A stretch of DNA of 42,849 nt from Pseudomonas flexibilis (GTDB taxonomy: Bacteria > Pseudomonadota > Gammaproteobacteria > Pseudomonadales > Pseudomonadaceae), in the NCBI RefSeq assembly GCF_000802425.1, contig NZ_JRUD01000026.1:1-42849 (forward strand), written 5' to 3'. This document shows positions 18,002 through 26,913 of this stretch, piece after piece; the stretch's first letter is position 1, and each line of letters starts with the position of its first letter. Made by a program: the position numbers and the translations under genes. Below the pieces are notes generated by a model. It made no database searches and was not told the DNA's origin. It saw only the letters and a list, made by a program, of their open reading frames with translations.

Positions 18002-18984
18002 CCGCCCGTGGCGTTCATGAAGCGCACCACCTGCACCTCGTCGAGGTTGAACTCGTGGCGCAGCGGCTTGCGTTGCAGCGCGGCGCGCACGGCGTCGAGC
18101 AGCGGCTGATCGTCGGTGGGGTAGCGACGTAGCAGCGCGCGCAGGTCGATGGAATTCTCGTGGCCCAGACACAGCAGCAGGCGGCCTTCCACGGTCAGGC
18201 GCACGCGGTTGCAGGTCGCGCAGAAATTGTGGGAATGCGGCGAGATGAAGCCGATGCGACTCTCCGGAAATTCCTTCAGGCGTGCGTAGCGTGCCGGTCC
18301 GCCGCTCTGCTCGGCGCTGTCGATCAACGTGTAGCGACCGGCGATGATCTCGCGCACTTCATCGCTGGAGCAGTAGCTCTCGCCCCGCGAGCGGCCCACG
18401 TCGCCCAGCGGCATCTCCTCGATGAAGGTGATGTCCAGACCGCGCTCCACGGCATAGGCGACCAGGTCCGGGATCTCGTCCGCGTTGCGGCCCTTCATGG
18501 CCACGGTGTTGAGCTTGATGCGCTGGAAGCCGGCCGCGCGGGCGGCGTCGATGCCGGCCTGCACCTGGCGCAGGTCGCCCACGCGGGTGATGGCGCGAAA
18601 GCGCTCCGCGTCCAGGCTGTCGAGGCTGATGTTCAGGCGCTTCACGCCGGCGTCGGCCAGCGGTCGGGCCATCTTCACCAGTTGCGAGCCGTTGGTGGTC
18701 ATCACCAGTTCGCGCAGGCCGGGCAGCGCGGCGATCTTCGCGCAGAGCTCGACGATGCCCTTGCGCACCAGCGGCTCGCCGCCGGTGAGGCGAATCTTGC
18801 GGGTGCCGTTGGCCACGAACAGCGCGGCGATCCGCTGGATCTCCTCCAGGGTGAGCACCTGCTGGCGCGGCAGGAACGTCATGTCCTCGGCCATGCAGTA
18901 CACGCAGCGGAAGTCGCAGCGATCCGTCACCGACAACCGCAGGTACTCGATGCCGCGTCCGTAGCCGTCTTGCAAAGTGCTCAT
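17998..18984 (-). CDS. moaA: GTP 3',8-cyclase MoaA
   Basis: This 328-residue radical-SAM enzyme makes the first intermediate of molybdenum cofactor, needed by nitrate reductase. The first cluster is C23, C27, C30 (CDFRCVYC). The second is in the [18 protein letters not shown] segment (about 252-270). The protein ends in the family's C-terminal GG. The TAG stop coincides with the GTAG head of a REP. It follows narI and the parvulin gene, the same order as narGHJI-PPIase-moaA1 in P. aeruginosa. Other cofactor genes (moaB, moeA) lie at 37750-39533. Confidence 0.97.
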   Translation of the reverse strand: MSTLQDGYGRGIEYLRLSVTDRCDFRCVYCMAEDMTFLPRQQVLTLEEIQRIAALFVANGTRKIRLTGGEPLVRKGIVELCAKIAALPGLRELVMTTNGSQLVKMARPLADAGVKRLNISLDSLDAERFRAITRVGDLRQVQAGIDAARAAGFQRIKLNTVAMKGRNADEIPDLVAYAVERGLDITFIEEMPLGDVGRSRGESYCSSDEVREIIAGRYTLIDSAEQSGGPARYARLKEFPESRIGFISPHSHNFCATCNRVRLTVEGRLLLCLGHENSIDLRALLRRYPTDDQPLLDAVRAALQRKPLRHEFNLDEVQVVRFMNATGG

Positions 18985-19035
18985 GATCGTTCCTCTGGCT
19001 TCGGGTGGCCGACAGGCATTGCTGCATTAAAGCCG

Positions 19036-19941
19036 CTATTGCATCAGCGGCGTTTCGGCGCCTTCCAAGTGTATGCCCTGGATATCCGCCGCGCCCACCA
19101 GGTACCGCAGGTACTGTGCCACCGCCACCTGCCAGACCCGTTGATCCAGCTCAGCGCGGATGGCTTCGGCCACTGCCTCGTAGGGCAACTGGCGCCCTTC
19201 GATGCGCTGTTCGACCTCCACCAGATGAAAACCGTAGCGGCTTTCCAGGGGCTGGGCCGCCAGGCCGACCGGCAGGCGCAGCAACTGGCGCTCGAATTCG
19301 GGCACGGTCTGGCCCTGGCTGATCTGTCCCAGCGCCCCGCCCTGCCCCTTCGACGGGCAGGCCGAATGGGCCCGCGCCAGGTCGGCGAAACGGTGCGGTG
19401 CGCCGCGCAGCTCGGCCAGCAGCGCGTCGGCCTGTTCGCGGCCGGCGCTGCGCGCCTCGGCGTCGTCCGGCGGGCAAGCCAGCAGGATATGCCGGGCCAT
19501 GACCAGCGGCGCGCTGGCGAAACGCGCGCGGTTGCGTTCGTAGTACTGCCGGCAGGTCGACTCGTCGGCCTGCGGCACCGGCACCTCGCGCTGCACCAGC
19601 TCGCGAGTCGCCGCCTCTTCCTCGCTCTCCCCGGCGACCGGCGCCACCGGGATGCCCAGCTCGGCGCTGCGCTGACGCAGCAGCTCGCGGATCACCAGCG
19701 CCTGGCAGGCGAGATAGAGCGCATCGTCGCGACTGGGCGCGGGATGGTACTGGATTTCCCGGGCCATCGCTTCGGGGGTGATGACCACACCGTTGACCCT
19801 GATGCGCGGCCATTCCTGGTCGCTGCTGGCGATCAGTTCGACCGGGGCGACCGCCTCGGGCATCTGCTGCACCACCGGCTCGGCGTGGGCCTGTCCGCCG
19901 CAGCCGCCGCCGCTTTCACTTCCACCACATCCGCATGCCAT
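19036..19941 (-). CDS. Parvulin-type peptidyl-prolyl isomerase (NifM-like)
   Basis: This 301-residue protein carries a parvulin domain at about residues 143-240 (MARHILLACPP ... ARAHSACPSKGQGGALG ... SRYGFHLVEVEQR). The N-terminal half resembles NifM, a maturation factor of nitrogenase. There is no signal peptide, so it should act in the cytoplasm, probably in folding of the nitrate reductase subunits. The extreme N-terminus (MACGCGGSESGGGCGG) is Gly/Cys-rich, a possible metal-binding or flexible tag. It sits between narI and moaA, as in P. aeruginosa. Confidence 0.88.
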   Translation of the reverse strand: MACGCGGSESGGGCGGQAHAEPVVQQMPEAVAPVELIASSDQEWPRIRVNGVVITPEAMAREIQYHPAPSRDDALYLACQALVIRELLRQRSAELGIPVAPVAGESEEEAATRELVQREVPVPQADESTCRQYYERNRARFASAPLVMARHILLACPPDDAEARSAGREQADALLAELRGAPHRFADLARAHSACPSKGQGGALGQISQGQTVPEFERQLLRLPVGLAAQPLESRYGFHLVEVEQRIEGRQLPYEAVAEAIRAELDQRVWQVAVAQYLRYLVGAADIQGIHLEGAETPLMQ

Positions 19942-19984
19942 GTTCGTGTTCCTCGCTGGTTGGGGCTGGGCTGGGCCCGGCCAT

Positions 19985-20014
19985 GGTGGACAGGTGAAGC
20001 GCTGTCCACCCTAC
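19985..20014 (-). repeat. Single GTAG-type REP downstream of narI
   Basis: GGTGGACA, loop GGTGAAGCGC, TGTCCACC, then CTAC. Read on the minus strand it starts with GTAG 10 bp after the narI stop. The loop resembles that of the inner hairpins of the 7004-7585 array, so the copies are related. Confidence 0.75.
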
Positions 20015-20024
20015 ATTCAGGCAA

Positions 20025-20807
20025 TCAGGCCACCGGCTGGCCGGCCTTCTTCGGTGCCTTGGCCGGGGCGGCCTTGGCGGGGGCGCGGTAGCCGGCCGGG
20101 GCCTGCACCGGCGGCACGGCGCGGCCGCTGTGCTTGACGCGCACGATCTGGTAGCGCCGGCCCAGGTACCACACCGGGGCGCTGACGATGTGCACCAGGC
20201 GGGTGAAGGGGAACAGCACGAACAGCGTGACGCCGAGGAACACGTGCAGCTTGTAGACCAGCGACACCGGGGCGATGGCTTCGGCGGCGGCCACCGGCTG
20301 CAGGGTGACGATGCTCTGCGCCCAGGTGCCGAGCAGCACCATCACCGAACCGTCCAGGTGGCCGGTGGAGGCGACAATGGTGCCCAAGCCGAGCAGCAGT
20401 TGCGCCAGCAGCACGAACAGGATGGCGATATCCGAACGGCTGGAGGTGGCGCGCACCCGGGCATCGCCCAGGCGACGCTGGATCAGCATCACCAGGCCGA
20501 TCAGGCAGAGGATGCCGAAGAAGCCGCCGGAGACCATGGCCACCAACTGCTTGTCGGCGCTGCTGATGAACGAGTGGTACAGGGCTTCCGGCATCAGCAG
20601 GCCGACGAAGTGGCCACACAGGATGAAGATGATCCCGATGTGGAACAGGTTGCTGGCCAGGCGCATGCCCTTGGGTTGCAGCATCTGGCTGGAGCCGGTT
20701 TTCCAGGTGTACTGGGCCAGGTCGAAGCGCGCCCAGCTGCCGATCAGGCAGATGGCCAGGGCGATGTAGGGGTAGACCCCGAACAGCAGGAAATTGAAGT
20801 TAGACAT
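20025..20807 (-). CDS. narI: Respiratory nitrate reductase gamma subunit NarI
   Basis: This 260-residue di-heme cytochrome b anchors NarGH to the membrane and oxidises quinol. It starts MSNFNFLLFGVYPYIAL and has five membrane helices with histidines (HIGIIFILCGHFVG near 56-69, and TRLVH near the end) for heme b. The C-terminus carries an extra Pro/Ala/Lys-rich tail of about 30 residues (from VPPVQAPAG), longer than typical NarI. It overlaps the narJ stop by 8 bp. A GTAG-type REP follows. Confidence 0.96.
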   Translation of the reverse strand: MSNFNFLLFGVYPYIALAICLIGSWARFDLAQYTWKTGSSQMLQPKGMRLASNLFHIGIIFILCGHFVGLLMPEALYHSFISSADKQLVAMVSGGFFGILCLIGLVMLIQRRLGDARVRATSSRSDIAILFVLLAQLLLGLGTIVASTGHLDGSVMVLLGTWAQSIVTLQPVAAAEAIAPVSLVYKLHVFLGVTLFVLFPFTRLVHIVSAPVWYLGRRYQIVRVKHSGRAVPPVQAPAGYRAPAKAAPAKAPKKAGQPVA

Positions 20808-21546
20808 TTGCCGTCTCCCGGCCCGGCGCAGCGGGCCCCGTGTTGAAATCCACCCAGTGCAGCGGCACCGCGCCTTCCTCGCGGGCCTTGCCCGGCAGGC
20901 TCGCCTGCGACGGGCAGCGCTCCTGCTGCTCGGCCTGCAGGAAGTTCACCTGTTCCTCCTCCCAGACCTTGTCAAGGGCTTCCAGCGAGTCGTCGCGTTC
21001 CTCGCCGGCCACCTGCTCGCGCAACTCGGCCACGCTTTCCAGCGGCTGGCCGGCGATCTGCAGCAGGGCGCGGAAGCAGGCCGCGTAGGGGCTCTTGCGC
21101 TCGACCAGGCGCGCCGCCAGCAGGGCCAGCAGGTGCGCCACATCCGCCAGGCCCTCGCGGGCCTCCAGGTCCTCGCGGGTGGCGAGGAATTCCAGGTACA
21201 GCGGGATGTAGTCCGGCAGCTCGCGCACGCCGATGGCGAACCCGGCAGCCTCGTACTGGGCCATCAGGTCGACCATCGCCTGGCCGCGGTCGCGGGACTC
21301 GCCGTGCACGTGTTCGAACAGCAGCAGCGACAGCGCGCGGCCCTTGTCGAACAGCTCGCTGTAGCGCTCCTGCGCGTCCATCAGCTCGCCGCCGGTCAGT
21401 TCCTCGAGCAGCAGGCGCAGTTCGCCGCGCTGCTCGGGGCTGATCTCGCGGGCGCCGGAGATGGCTTTCGCCAGCTCCAGGTAGCCCTCGCGCAACGGCT
21501 CGGCGGGATAGTCGAGCAGCAGGGAAATCACCTTGAGAATCTGCAT
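20800..21546 (-). CDS. narJ: Nitrate reductase chaperone NarJ
   Basis: This 248-residue cytoplasmic chaperone of the NarJ/TorD family binds NarG during insertion of the molybdenum cofactor and iron-sulfur clusters. The family pattern is visible in LLDYPAEPLR, HVHGESRDRGQAMVDL and LPDYIPLYLEFL. Start 21546 (MQILKVISLLL) was chosen because GGGAGGACTG sits at the correct distance; the earlier in-frame start lies inside narH. It begins 2 bp after the narH stop and overlaps narI. Confidence 0.95.
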   Translation of the reverse strand: MQILKVISLLLDYPAEPLREGYLELAKAISGAREISPEQRGELRLLLEELTGGELMDAQERYSELFDKGRALSLLLFEHVHGESRDRGQAMVDLMAQYEAAGFAIGVRELPDYIPLYLEFLATREDLEAREGLADVAHLLALLAARLVERKSPYAACFRALLQIAGQPLESVAELREQVAGEERDDSLEALDKVWEEEQVNFLQAEQQERCPSQASLPGKAREEGAVPLHWVDFNTGPAAPGRETANV

Positions 21547-21548
21547 GG

Positions 21549-23087
21549 TCAGTCCTCCCACAGCTGCACGGTCTTGATGATGTCGCGCTGGTTGGCCTTC
21601 CTGGCGCCGAACATGTTGGTGTCCGAGGCGCCGCCGCAGCCGCTGCCGAAGCTGAAGCCGCAGCCGGAGCGCTCGCCGAACACGTCGCTCATGGCCTCCT
21701 CGCGGTGCGCGGAGGGAATCACGAAGCGGTCCTCGTAGTTGGCGATGGCCAGGTAGCGGTACATGTCGTCGGCCTGGTCGCGGCTCAGGCCGACCTGCTC
21801 CAGCACCTTGAGGTCGAGCACGCCGTCCACCTGCTCGGCGCGCTTGTAGGCACGCATGGCCAGCAGGCGCTTGAGGGCCAGCTTGACCGGCTTCTCGTCG
21901 CCGGCGGTGAGCAGGTTGGCCAGGTAGCGCACCGGGATGCGCAGGCTGTCCACGTCCGGCAGCACGCCGTCCATGCTCACGTGGCCGGCCTGGGCGGCGT
22001 TCTGGATCGGCGACAGCGGCGGCACGTACCAGACCATCGGCAGCGTGCGGTATTCCGGGTGCAGCGGCAGGGCCAGCTGCCAGTCCACCGCCAGCTTGTA
22101 GACCGGCGACTTCTGCGCCGCCTCGATCACCGACAGCGGTACGCCGTCCTTCAGCGCCTGCTCGATGACCGCCGGATCGTTGGGATCGAGGAACATTTCC
22201 AGCTGCCTGGGATACAGGTCCTGCTCGTTCGGCGTGCTGGCCACTTCGTGGATGCGGTCGGCGTCATACAGCAGCACGCCCAGGTAGCGGATGCGGCCCA
22301 CGCAGGTTTCCGAGCAGATGGTCGGCATGCCGGCCTCGATGCGCGGGAAGCAGAAGATGCACTTCTCGGATTTGCCGCTCTTCCAGTTGTAATAGATCTT
22401 CTTGTACGGGCAGCCGCTGATGCACATGCGCCAGCCGCGGCACTTCTCCTGGTCGATGAGGACGATGCCGTCCTCCTCGCGCTTGTAGATCGCGCCGCTC
22501 GGGCAGGAGGCCGCGCACGCCGGGTTGAGGCAGTGCTCGCACAGACGCGGCAGGTACATCATGAAGGTGTTCTCGTACTCGCCGTAGATGTCCGCCTGGA
22601 CCTTGTCGAAGTTCTTGTCCTTGCGGCGCTTGGCGAATTCGGTACCGAGGATTTCCTCCCAGTTGGGACCCCACTCGATCTTTTCCATGCGCTTGCCGGA
22701 GATCAGCGAGCGCGGCCGCGCCACCGGCTGGTGCTTGCCCAGCGGCGCGGTGTGCAGGTTCTGGTAGTCGAAATCGAACGGCTCGTAGTAGTCGTCGATG
22801 CTCGGCAGGTCCGGGTTGGCGAAGATGTTCGCCAGCACGCGGAACTTGCCGCCGATCCTCGGGTTGATCGAACCGTCGGGGTTACGCACCCAGCCGCCCT
22901 TCCACTTCTCCTGGTTTTCCCATTCCTTCGGGTAGCCGATGCCCGGCTTGGTCTCGACGTTGTTGAACCAGGCGTATTCCATGCCTTCACGGCTGGTCCA
23001 GACGTTCTTGCAGGTGATCGAGCAGGTGTGGCAGCCGATGCACTTGTCCAGGTTCAGGACCATTCCGACTTGTGAACGAATCTTCAT
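21549..23087 (-). CDS. narH: Respiratory nitrate reductase beta subunit NarH
   Basis: This 512-residue iron-sulfur subunit passes electrons from NarI to NarG. Four cysteine groups are visible: CIGCHTCSITC (near residue 16), CEHCLNPACAASCP, CRGWRMCISGCP (whose tryptophan marks the 3Fe-4S cluster) and CIFCFPRIEAGMPTICSETC. Start 23087 (MKIRSQVGMVLNLDKC) is preceded by GAGGAG, 10 bp after the narG stop. The longer upstream frame runs into narG. Length and motifs match the E. coli subunit. Confidence 0.97.
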   Translation of the reverse strand: MKIRSQVGMVLNLDKCIGCHTCSITCKNVWTSREGMEYAWFNNVETKPGIGYPKEWENQEKWKGGWVRNPDGSINPRIGGKFRVLANIFANPDLPSIDDYYEPFDFDYQNLHTAPLGKHQPVARPRSLISGKRMEKIEWGPNWEEILGTEFAKRRKDKNFDKVQADIYGEYENTFMMYLPRLCEHCLNPACAASCPSGAIYKREEDGIVLIDQEKCRGWRMCISGCPYKKIYYNWKSGKSEKCIFCFPRIEAGMPTICSETCVGRIRYLGVLLYDADRIHEVASTPNEQDLYPRQLEMFLDPNDPAVIEQALKDGVPLSVIEAAQKSPVYKLAVDWQLALPLHPEYRTLPMVWYVPPLSPIQNAAQAGHVSMDGVLPDVDSLRIPVRYLANLLTAGDEKPVKLALKRLLAMRAYKRAEQVDGVLDLKVLEQVGLSRDQADDMYRYLAIANYEDRFVIPSAHREEAMSDVFGERSGCGFSFGSGCGGASDTNMFGARKANQRDIIKTVQLWED

Positions 23088-23097
23088 GGCGTACTCC

Positions 23098-26000
23098 TCA
23101 AATGTCCTGCGGCAGCGGTTGCGGCAGGTCATCGCCATAGGGCGCGTCCAGCCAGTCGACCTTGTTCATCTTGCGCACCACGACGAACTCGTCGCGGTTG
23201 CAGCCCACGGTGCCGTAGTAGTTGAAGCCGTAGGCCTGCTGGGCGTAGCCGCCGATCATGTGGGTGGGCTTGAGCATCACGCGGGTCACCGAGTTGTGGT
23301 GGCCGCCGCGGGTGCCGGTGCTCTCGGCGCCGGGCACGTTCACGATGCGTTCCTGGGCGTGGTACATCATCACCATGCCTTCCTTGACGCGCTGGCTGAC
23401 CACCGCGCGGGCGGTGAGCGCGCCGTTGGCGTTGAAGCACTCGATCCAGTCGTTGTCCTCGATGCCCACCTTCTTCGCGTCGATTTCGCTCATCCACACG
23501 ATCGGGCCGCCGCGGCTGAGGGTCAGCATGATCAGGTTGTCGGTATAGGTGCTGTGGATGCCCCACTTCTGGTGCGGGGTGATCCAGTTCAGCGCGATCT
23601 CCGGATTGCCGTTGGGCTTCTTGCCCTGCACATAGCCGAGCGAGCGAGTGTTGATCGGCGGCTTGTAGCTCATCAACTGCTCGCCGAAGGCCTGCATCCA
23701 CGGGTGGTCCTGGTAGAACTGCTGGCGGCCGGTGAGGGTGCGCCACGGGATGTACTCGTGGACGTTGGTGTAGCCGGCGTTGTAGCTGACGTGCTCGTCT
23801 TCCAGGCCCGACCAGGTGGGGCTGGAGATGATCTTGCGCGGCTGGGCCTGGATGTCGCGGAAGCGGATCGCCTCGTGCTCCTTGGGCAGCGCCAGGTGGC
23901 TGTGGTCGCGGCCGGTGAATTCCGACAGCGCTTCCCAGGCCTTCACGGCGACGTGGCCGTTGGTTTCCGGCGCCAGGGAGAGGATCACCTCGGCGGCGTC
24001 GATGGCGGTTTCGATCTTCGGCCGGCCCTGGCTGACGCCCTCCTCGCGCACCCGGTAGTTCAGCTCGCCGAGGAATTTCACTTCGTCCTCGGTGTTCCAG
24101 CTGATGCCCTTGCCGCCGTTGCCCAGACTCTCGAGCAGCGGGCCGAGGGCGGTGAACTTCTTGTAGGTGGACGGGTAGTCGCGCTCGACCACGGCGATGT
24201 TCGGCGCGTTCTTGCCGGGCACCGGCGCCTCGCCGGCGGTCTTCCAGTCGGTGCCGCCGAACGGCTGGGCCAGCTCGCCGGGGGTATCGTGCAGCAGCGG
24301 CACGGTCACCACGTCGCGCTCGACGCCCAGGTGCCCTTCGGCCATGGCCGAGAACGCCTTGGCGATGCCCTTGTAGATTTCCCAGTCGGACTTCGCCTCC
24401 CAGGCCGGGTCGATGGCCGCGGACAGCGGGTGGATGAAGGGGTGCATGTCCGAGGTGTTCATGTCGTCCTTCTCGTACCAGGTGGCGGTCGGCAGGACGA
24501 TGTCGGAGTACACGCAGGTGGAGGACATGCGGAAGTCCAGCGTGGTGACCAGGTCGAGCTTGCCGATGGCGCCCTCGTCCACCCACTCGGCCTCGGTCGG
24601 CTTGAAGCCGTCGGCGCGCTTGCCCAGGTCCTCGTTCATCACGCCGTTGGTGGTGCCCAGCAGGTACTTGAGCATGTACTCGTGGCCCTTGCCGGAGGAG
24701 CCCAGCAGGTTGGAGCGCCAGATGAACATGTTGCGCGGGAAGTTTTCCGGGCTGTCCGGCTGTTCGCAGGCGAAGCGCAGGCTGCCGTCCTGCAGGCCCT
24801 TGACCACGTAGTCCCTCGGTTCCATGCCGGCGGCGTGCGCGTCACGGGCGATCTGCAGCGGGTTGCGGTTGAGCTGCGGCGCGCTGGGCAGCCAGCCGGC
24901 GCGCTCGGCGCGGATGTTGTAGTCGAGCATGTGCTCGGGGTACTGGCTCTTGTCGGCCAGCGGCGAGAGCACCTCGTGGATGCTCATCTTCTCGTGGCGC
25001 CACTGGGAGCTGTGGTTGTAGAAGAAGCTGGTGCCGTTCATCTGCCGCGACGGGCGATGCCAGTCGAGGCCGAAGGCCAGCGGCAGCCAGCCGCACTGCG
25101 GACGCAGCTTCTCCTGGCCGACGTAGTGGGCCCAGCCGCCACCGGTCTGGCCGACGCACCCGCAGAGCATGAGCATGTTGATCAGCCCGCGGTAGTTCAT
25201 GTCCATGTGGTACCAGTGGTTCATCGCCGCGCCGACGATGATCATGGAACGCCCGTGGGTCTTGTCGGCGTTGTCGGCGAATTCGCGGGCCACCTGGATG
25301 GCCTTCTCGCGGGACACACCGGTGATCTGCTCCTGCCAGGCCGGGGTGCCGGGCACGTTGACGTCGTTGTAGTCCACGGCCACGTTGGCGCCGCCCAGGC
25401 CACGGTCTATCCCTAAGTTGGCGGCCATCAGGTCGAACACGGTGGCGACCTTGACGCTGCGGCCGTCGGCCAGTTTCAGGCTGCGCACCGGCACGCGGCG
25501 GAACTGCACGGCGTCGCCGGCGACGTTCGGGAAGAAGTCGTGCTGCTGCGCGCCGAAGTACGGGAAGCCCACCTCGGCCGCCTCGCCGCCGTCGATCTGG
25601 CTGAGGGTCAGGTCGGTTTCGCGGCCGTCCTTGCCCTCGCGGGCCTCGATGTTCCACTTGCCCTTCTCGCCCCAGCGGTAGCCGATGGAACCCTGCGGCG
25701 AGACCAGCTCGCCGGACGCGTCGACTGCGACGGTCTTCCACTCGGGGTTGTTGTCCTGGCCCAGCGCGTTGTCCAGATCGGAGGCGCGCAGGAAGCGCTC
25801 GGCGCGGTAGCCGCCTTCGATGTCATCGAGCAGCACCAGCATCGGCAGGTCGGTGTAGCGCTTGGCGTAGTCGCGGAAGTAGGCGCTCGGCTGGTCGAGG
25901 TGGAATTCCTTGAAGATCACGTGGGCGAAGGCCTGGGCCAGCGCCGCGTCGGTGCCCTGCTTGGGGTTCAGCCATAGGTCGGTGAGCTTGGCGACCTCGG

Positions 26001-26853
26001 CGTAATCCGGGGTGACGGCCACGGTCTTGGTGCCCTTGTAGCGCACCTCGGTGAAGAAGTGCGCGTCCGGGGTCCGCGTCTGCGGGACGTTGGAACCCCA
26101 GGCGATGATGTAGTTGGAGTTGTACCAGTCGGCCGACTCCGGCACGTCGGTCTGCTCGCCCCACACCTGCGGCGAGGCCGGCGGCAGGTCGCAGTACCAG
26201 TCGTAGAAGGACAGGCACACGCCGCCGATCAGCGACAGGTAACGGCTACCGGCCGCGTAGGAAACCATCGACATGGCCGGGATCGGCGAGAAGCCGACCA
26301 CGCGGTCCGGGCCGTACTGTTTGACGGTGTAGACGTTGGCGGCGGCGATGATCTCGTTGACTTCGTTCCAGCTGGAGCGCACGAAGCCGCCCAGGCCGCG
26401 CTTGCTCTTGTAGGACTCGGCCTTGGCCTGGTCCTCGACGATGCTCGCCCAGGCCTCCACCGGTTCCATGTGGCGACGCGCCTCGCGCCACAGCTTGAGC
26501 AGCGGCTTGCGCACCTTCGGGTATTTCAGGCGGTTGGCGCTGTAGATGTACCAGCTGTAGCTGGCGCCACGCGGGCAGCCGCGCGGTTCGTGGTTGGGCA
26601 GGTCGTTGCGAGTGCGCGGGTAGTCGGTCTGCTGGGTTTCCCAGGTGACCAGGCCGTTCTTCACGTAGACCTTCCAGCTGCACGAGCCGGTGCAGTTCAC
26701 CCCGTGGGTAGAGCGCACGATCTTGTCGTACTGCCAGCGGTTGCGATAGACGTTTTCCCAGTCGCGGGACTCCTGGCGGGTTTCGCCGTGTCCGTTGGCG
26801 AACTCGCCCTGCTTGCGCTTGAAGAAGCGCATCTGGTCAAGAAGATGACTCAT
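23098..26853 (-). CDS. narG: Respiratory nitrate reductase alpha subunit NarG
   Basis: This 1251-residue subunit holds the molybdenum bis-MGD cofactor and reduces nitrate on the cytoplasmic side. The FS0 cluster motif near the N-terminus is HGVNCTGSCSWKVYVKNGL (His and Cys ligands), with the last cysteine in EPRGCPRGASYSW. The aspartate Mo ligand lies in WYNSNYIIAWGSNVPQTRTP. The N-terminus has a vestigial Tat-like sequence typical of NarG and no cleavable signal. It follows narK2 by 60 bp and precedes narHJI. The length is normal and nothing essential is missing. Confidence 0.98.
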   Translation of the reverse strand: MSHLLDQMRFFKRKQGEFANGHGETRQESRDWENVYRNRWQYDKIVRSTHGVNCTGSCSWKVYVKNGLVTWETQQTDYPRTRNDLPNHEPRGCPRGASYSWYIYSANRLKYPKVRKPLLKLWREARRHMEPVEAWASIVEDQAKAESYKSKRGLGGFVRSSWNEVNEIIAAANVYTVKQYGPDRVVGFSPIPAMSMVSYAAGSRYLSLIGGVCLSFYDWYCDLPPASPQVWGEQTDVPESADWYNSNYIIAWGSNVPQTRTPDAHFFTEVRYKGTKTVAVTPDYAEVAKLTDLWLNPKQGTDAALAQAFAHVIFKEFHLDQPSAYFRDYAKRYTDLPMLVLLDDIEGGYRAERFLRASDLDNALGQDNNPEWKTVAVDASGELVSPQGSIGYRWGEKGKWNIEAREGKDGRETDLTLSQIDGGEAAEVGFPYFGAQQHDFFPNVAGDAVQFRRVPVRSLKLADGRSVKVATVFDLMAANLGIDRGLGGANVAVDYNDVNVPGTPAWQEQITGVSREKAIQVAREFADNADKTHGRSMIIVGAAMNHWYHMDMNYRGLINMLMLCGCVGQTGGGWAHYVGQEKLRPQCGWLPLAFGLDWHRPSRQMNGTSFFYNHSSQWRHEKMSIHEVLSPLADKSQYPEHMLDYNIRAERAGWLPSAPQLNRNPLQIARDAHAAGMEPRDYVVKGLQDGSLRFACEQPDSPENFPRNMFIWRSNLLGSSGKGHEYMLKYLLGTTNGVMNEDLGKRADGFKPTEAEWVDEGAIGKLDLVTTLDFRMSSTCVYSDIVLPTATWYEKDDMNTSDMHPFIHPLSAAIDPAWEAKSDWEIYKGIAKAFSAMAEGHLGVERDVVTVPLLHDTPGELAQPFGGTDWKTAGEAPVPGKNAPNIAVVERDYPSTYKKFTALGPLLESLGNGGKGISWNTEDEVKFLGELNYRVREEGVSQGRPKIETAIDAAEVILSLAPETNGHVAVKAWEALSEFTGRDHSHLALPKEHEAIRFRDIQAQPRKIISSPTWSGLEDEHVSYNAGYTNVHEYIPWRTLTGRQQFYQDHPWMQAFGEQLMSYKPPINTRSLGYVQGKKPNGNPEIALNWITPHQKWGIHSTYTDNLIMLTLSRGGPIVWMSEIDAKKVGIEDNDWIECFNANGALTARAVVSQRVKEGMVMMYHAQERIVNVPGAESTGTRGGHHNSVTRVMLKPTHMIGGYAQQAYGFNYYGTVGCNRDEFVVVRKMNKVDWLDAPYGDDLPQPLPQDI

Positions 26854-26913
26854 GTCGTTGTTTCCTCTCAGGCTGGGCGCCGGAGCGCCCTGTCATGAAC
26901 TAAACGGGTTGCT

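Noticed and set aside
22939-25416. Long plus-strand frame (825 codons) opposite narH/narG
   Set aside because: It is a GC-rich antisense shadow of narG/narH, with composition dominated by Val/Gly/Arg/His and no domain or ribosome site. Similar shadows exist opposite nosZ (11366..13558) and nosR (13399..15567).
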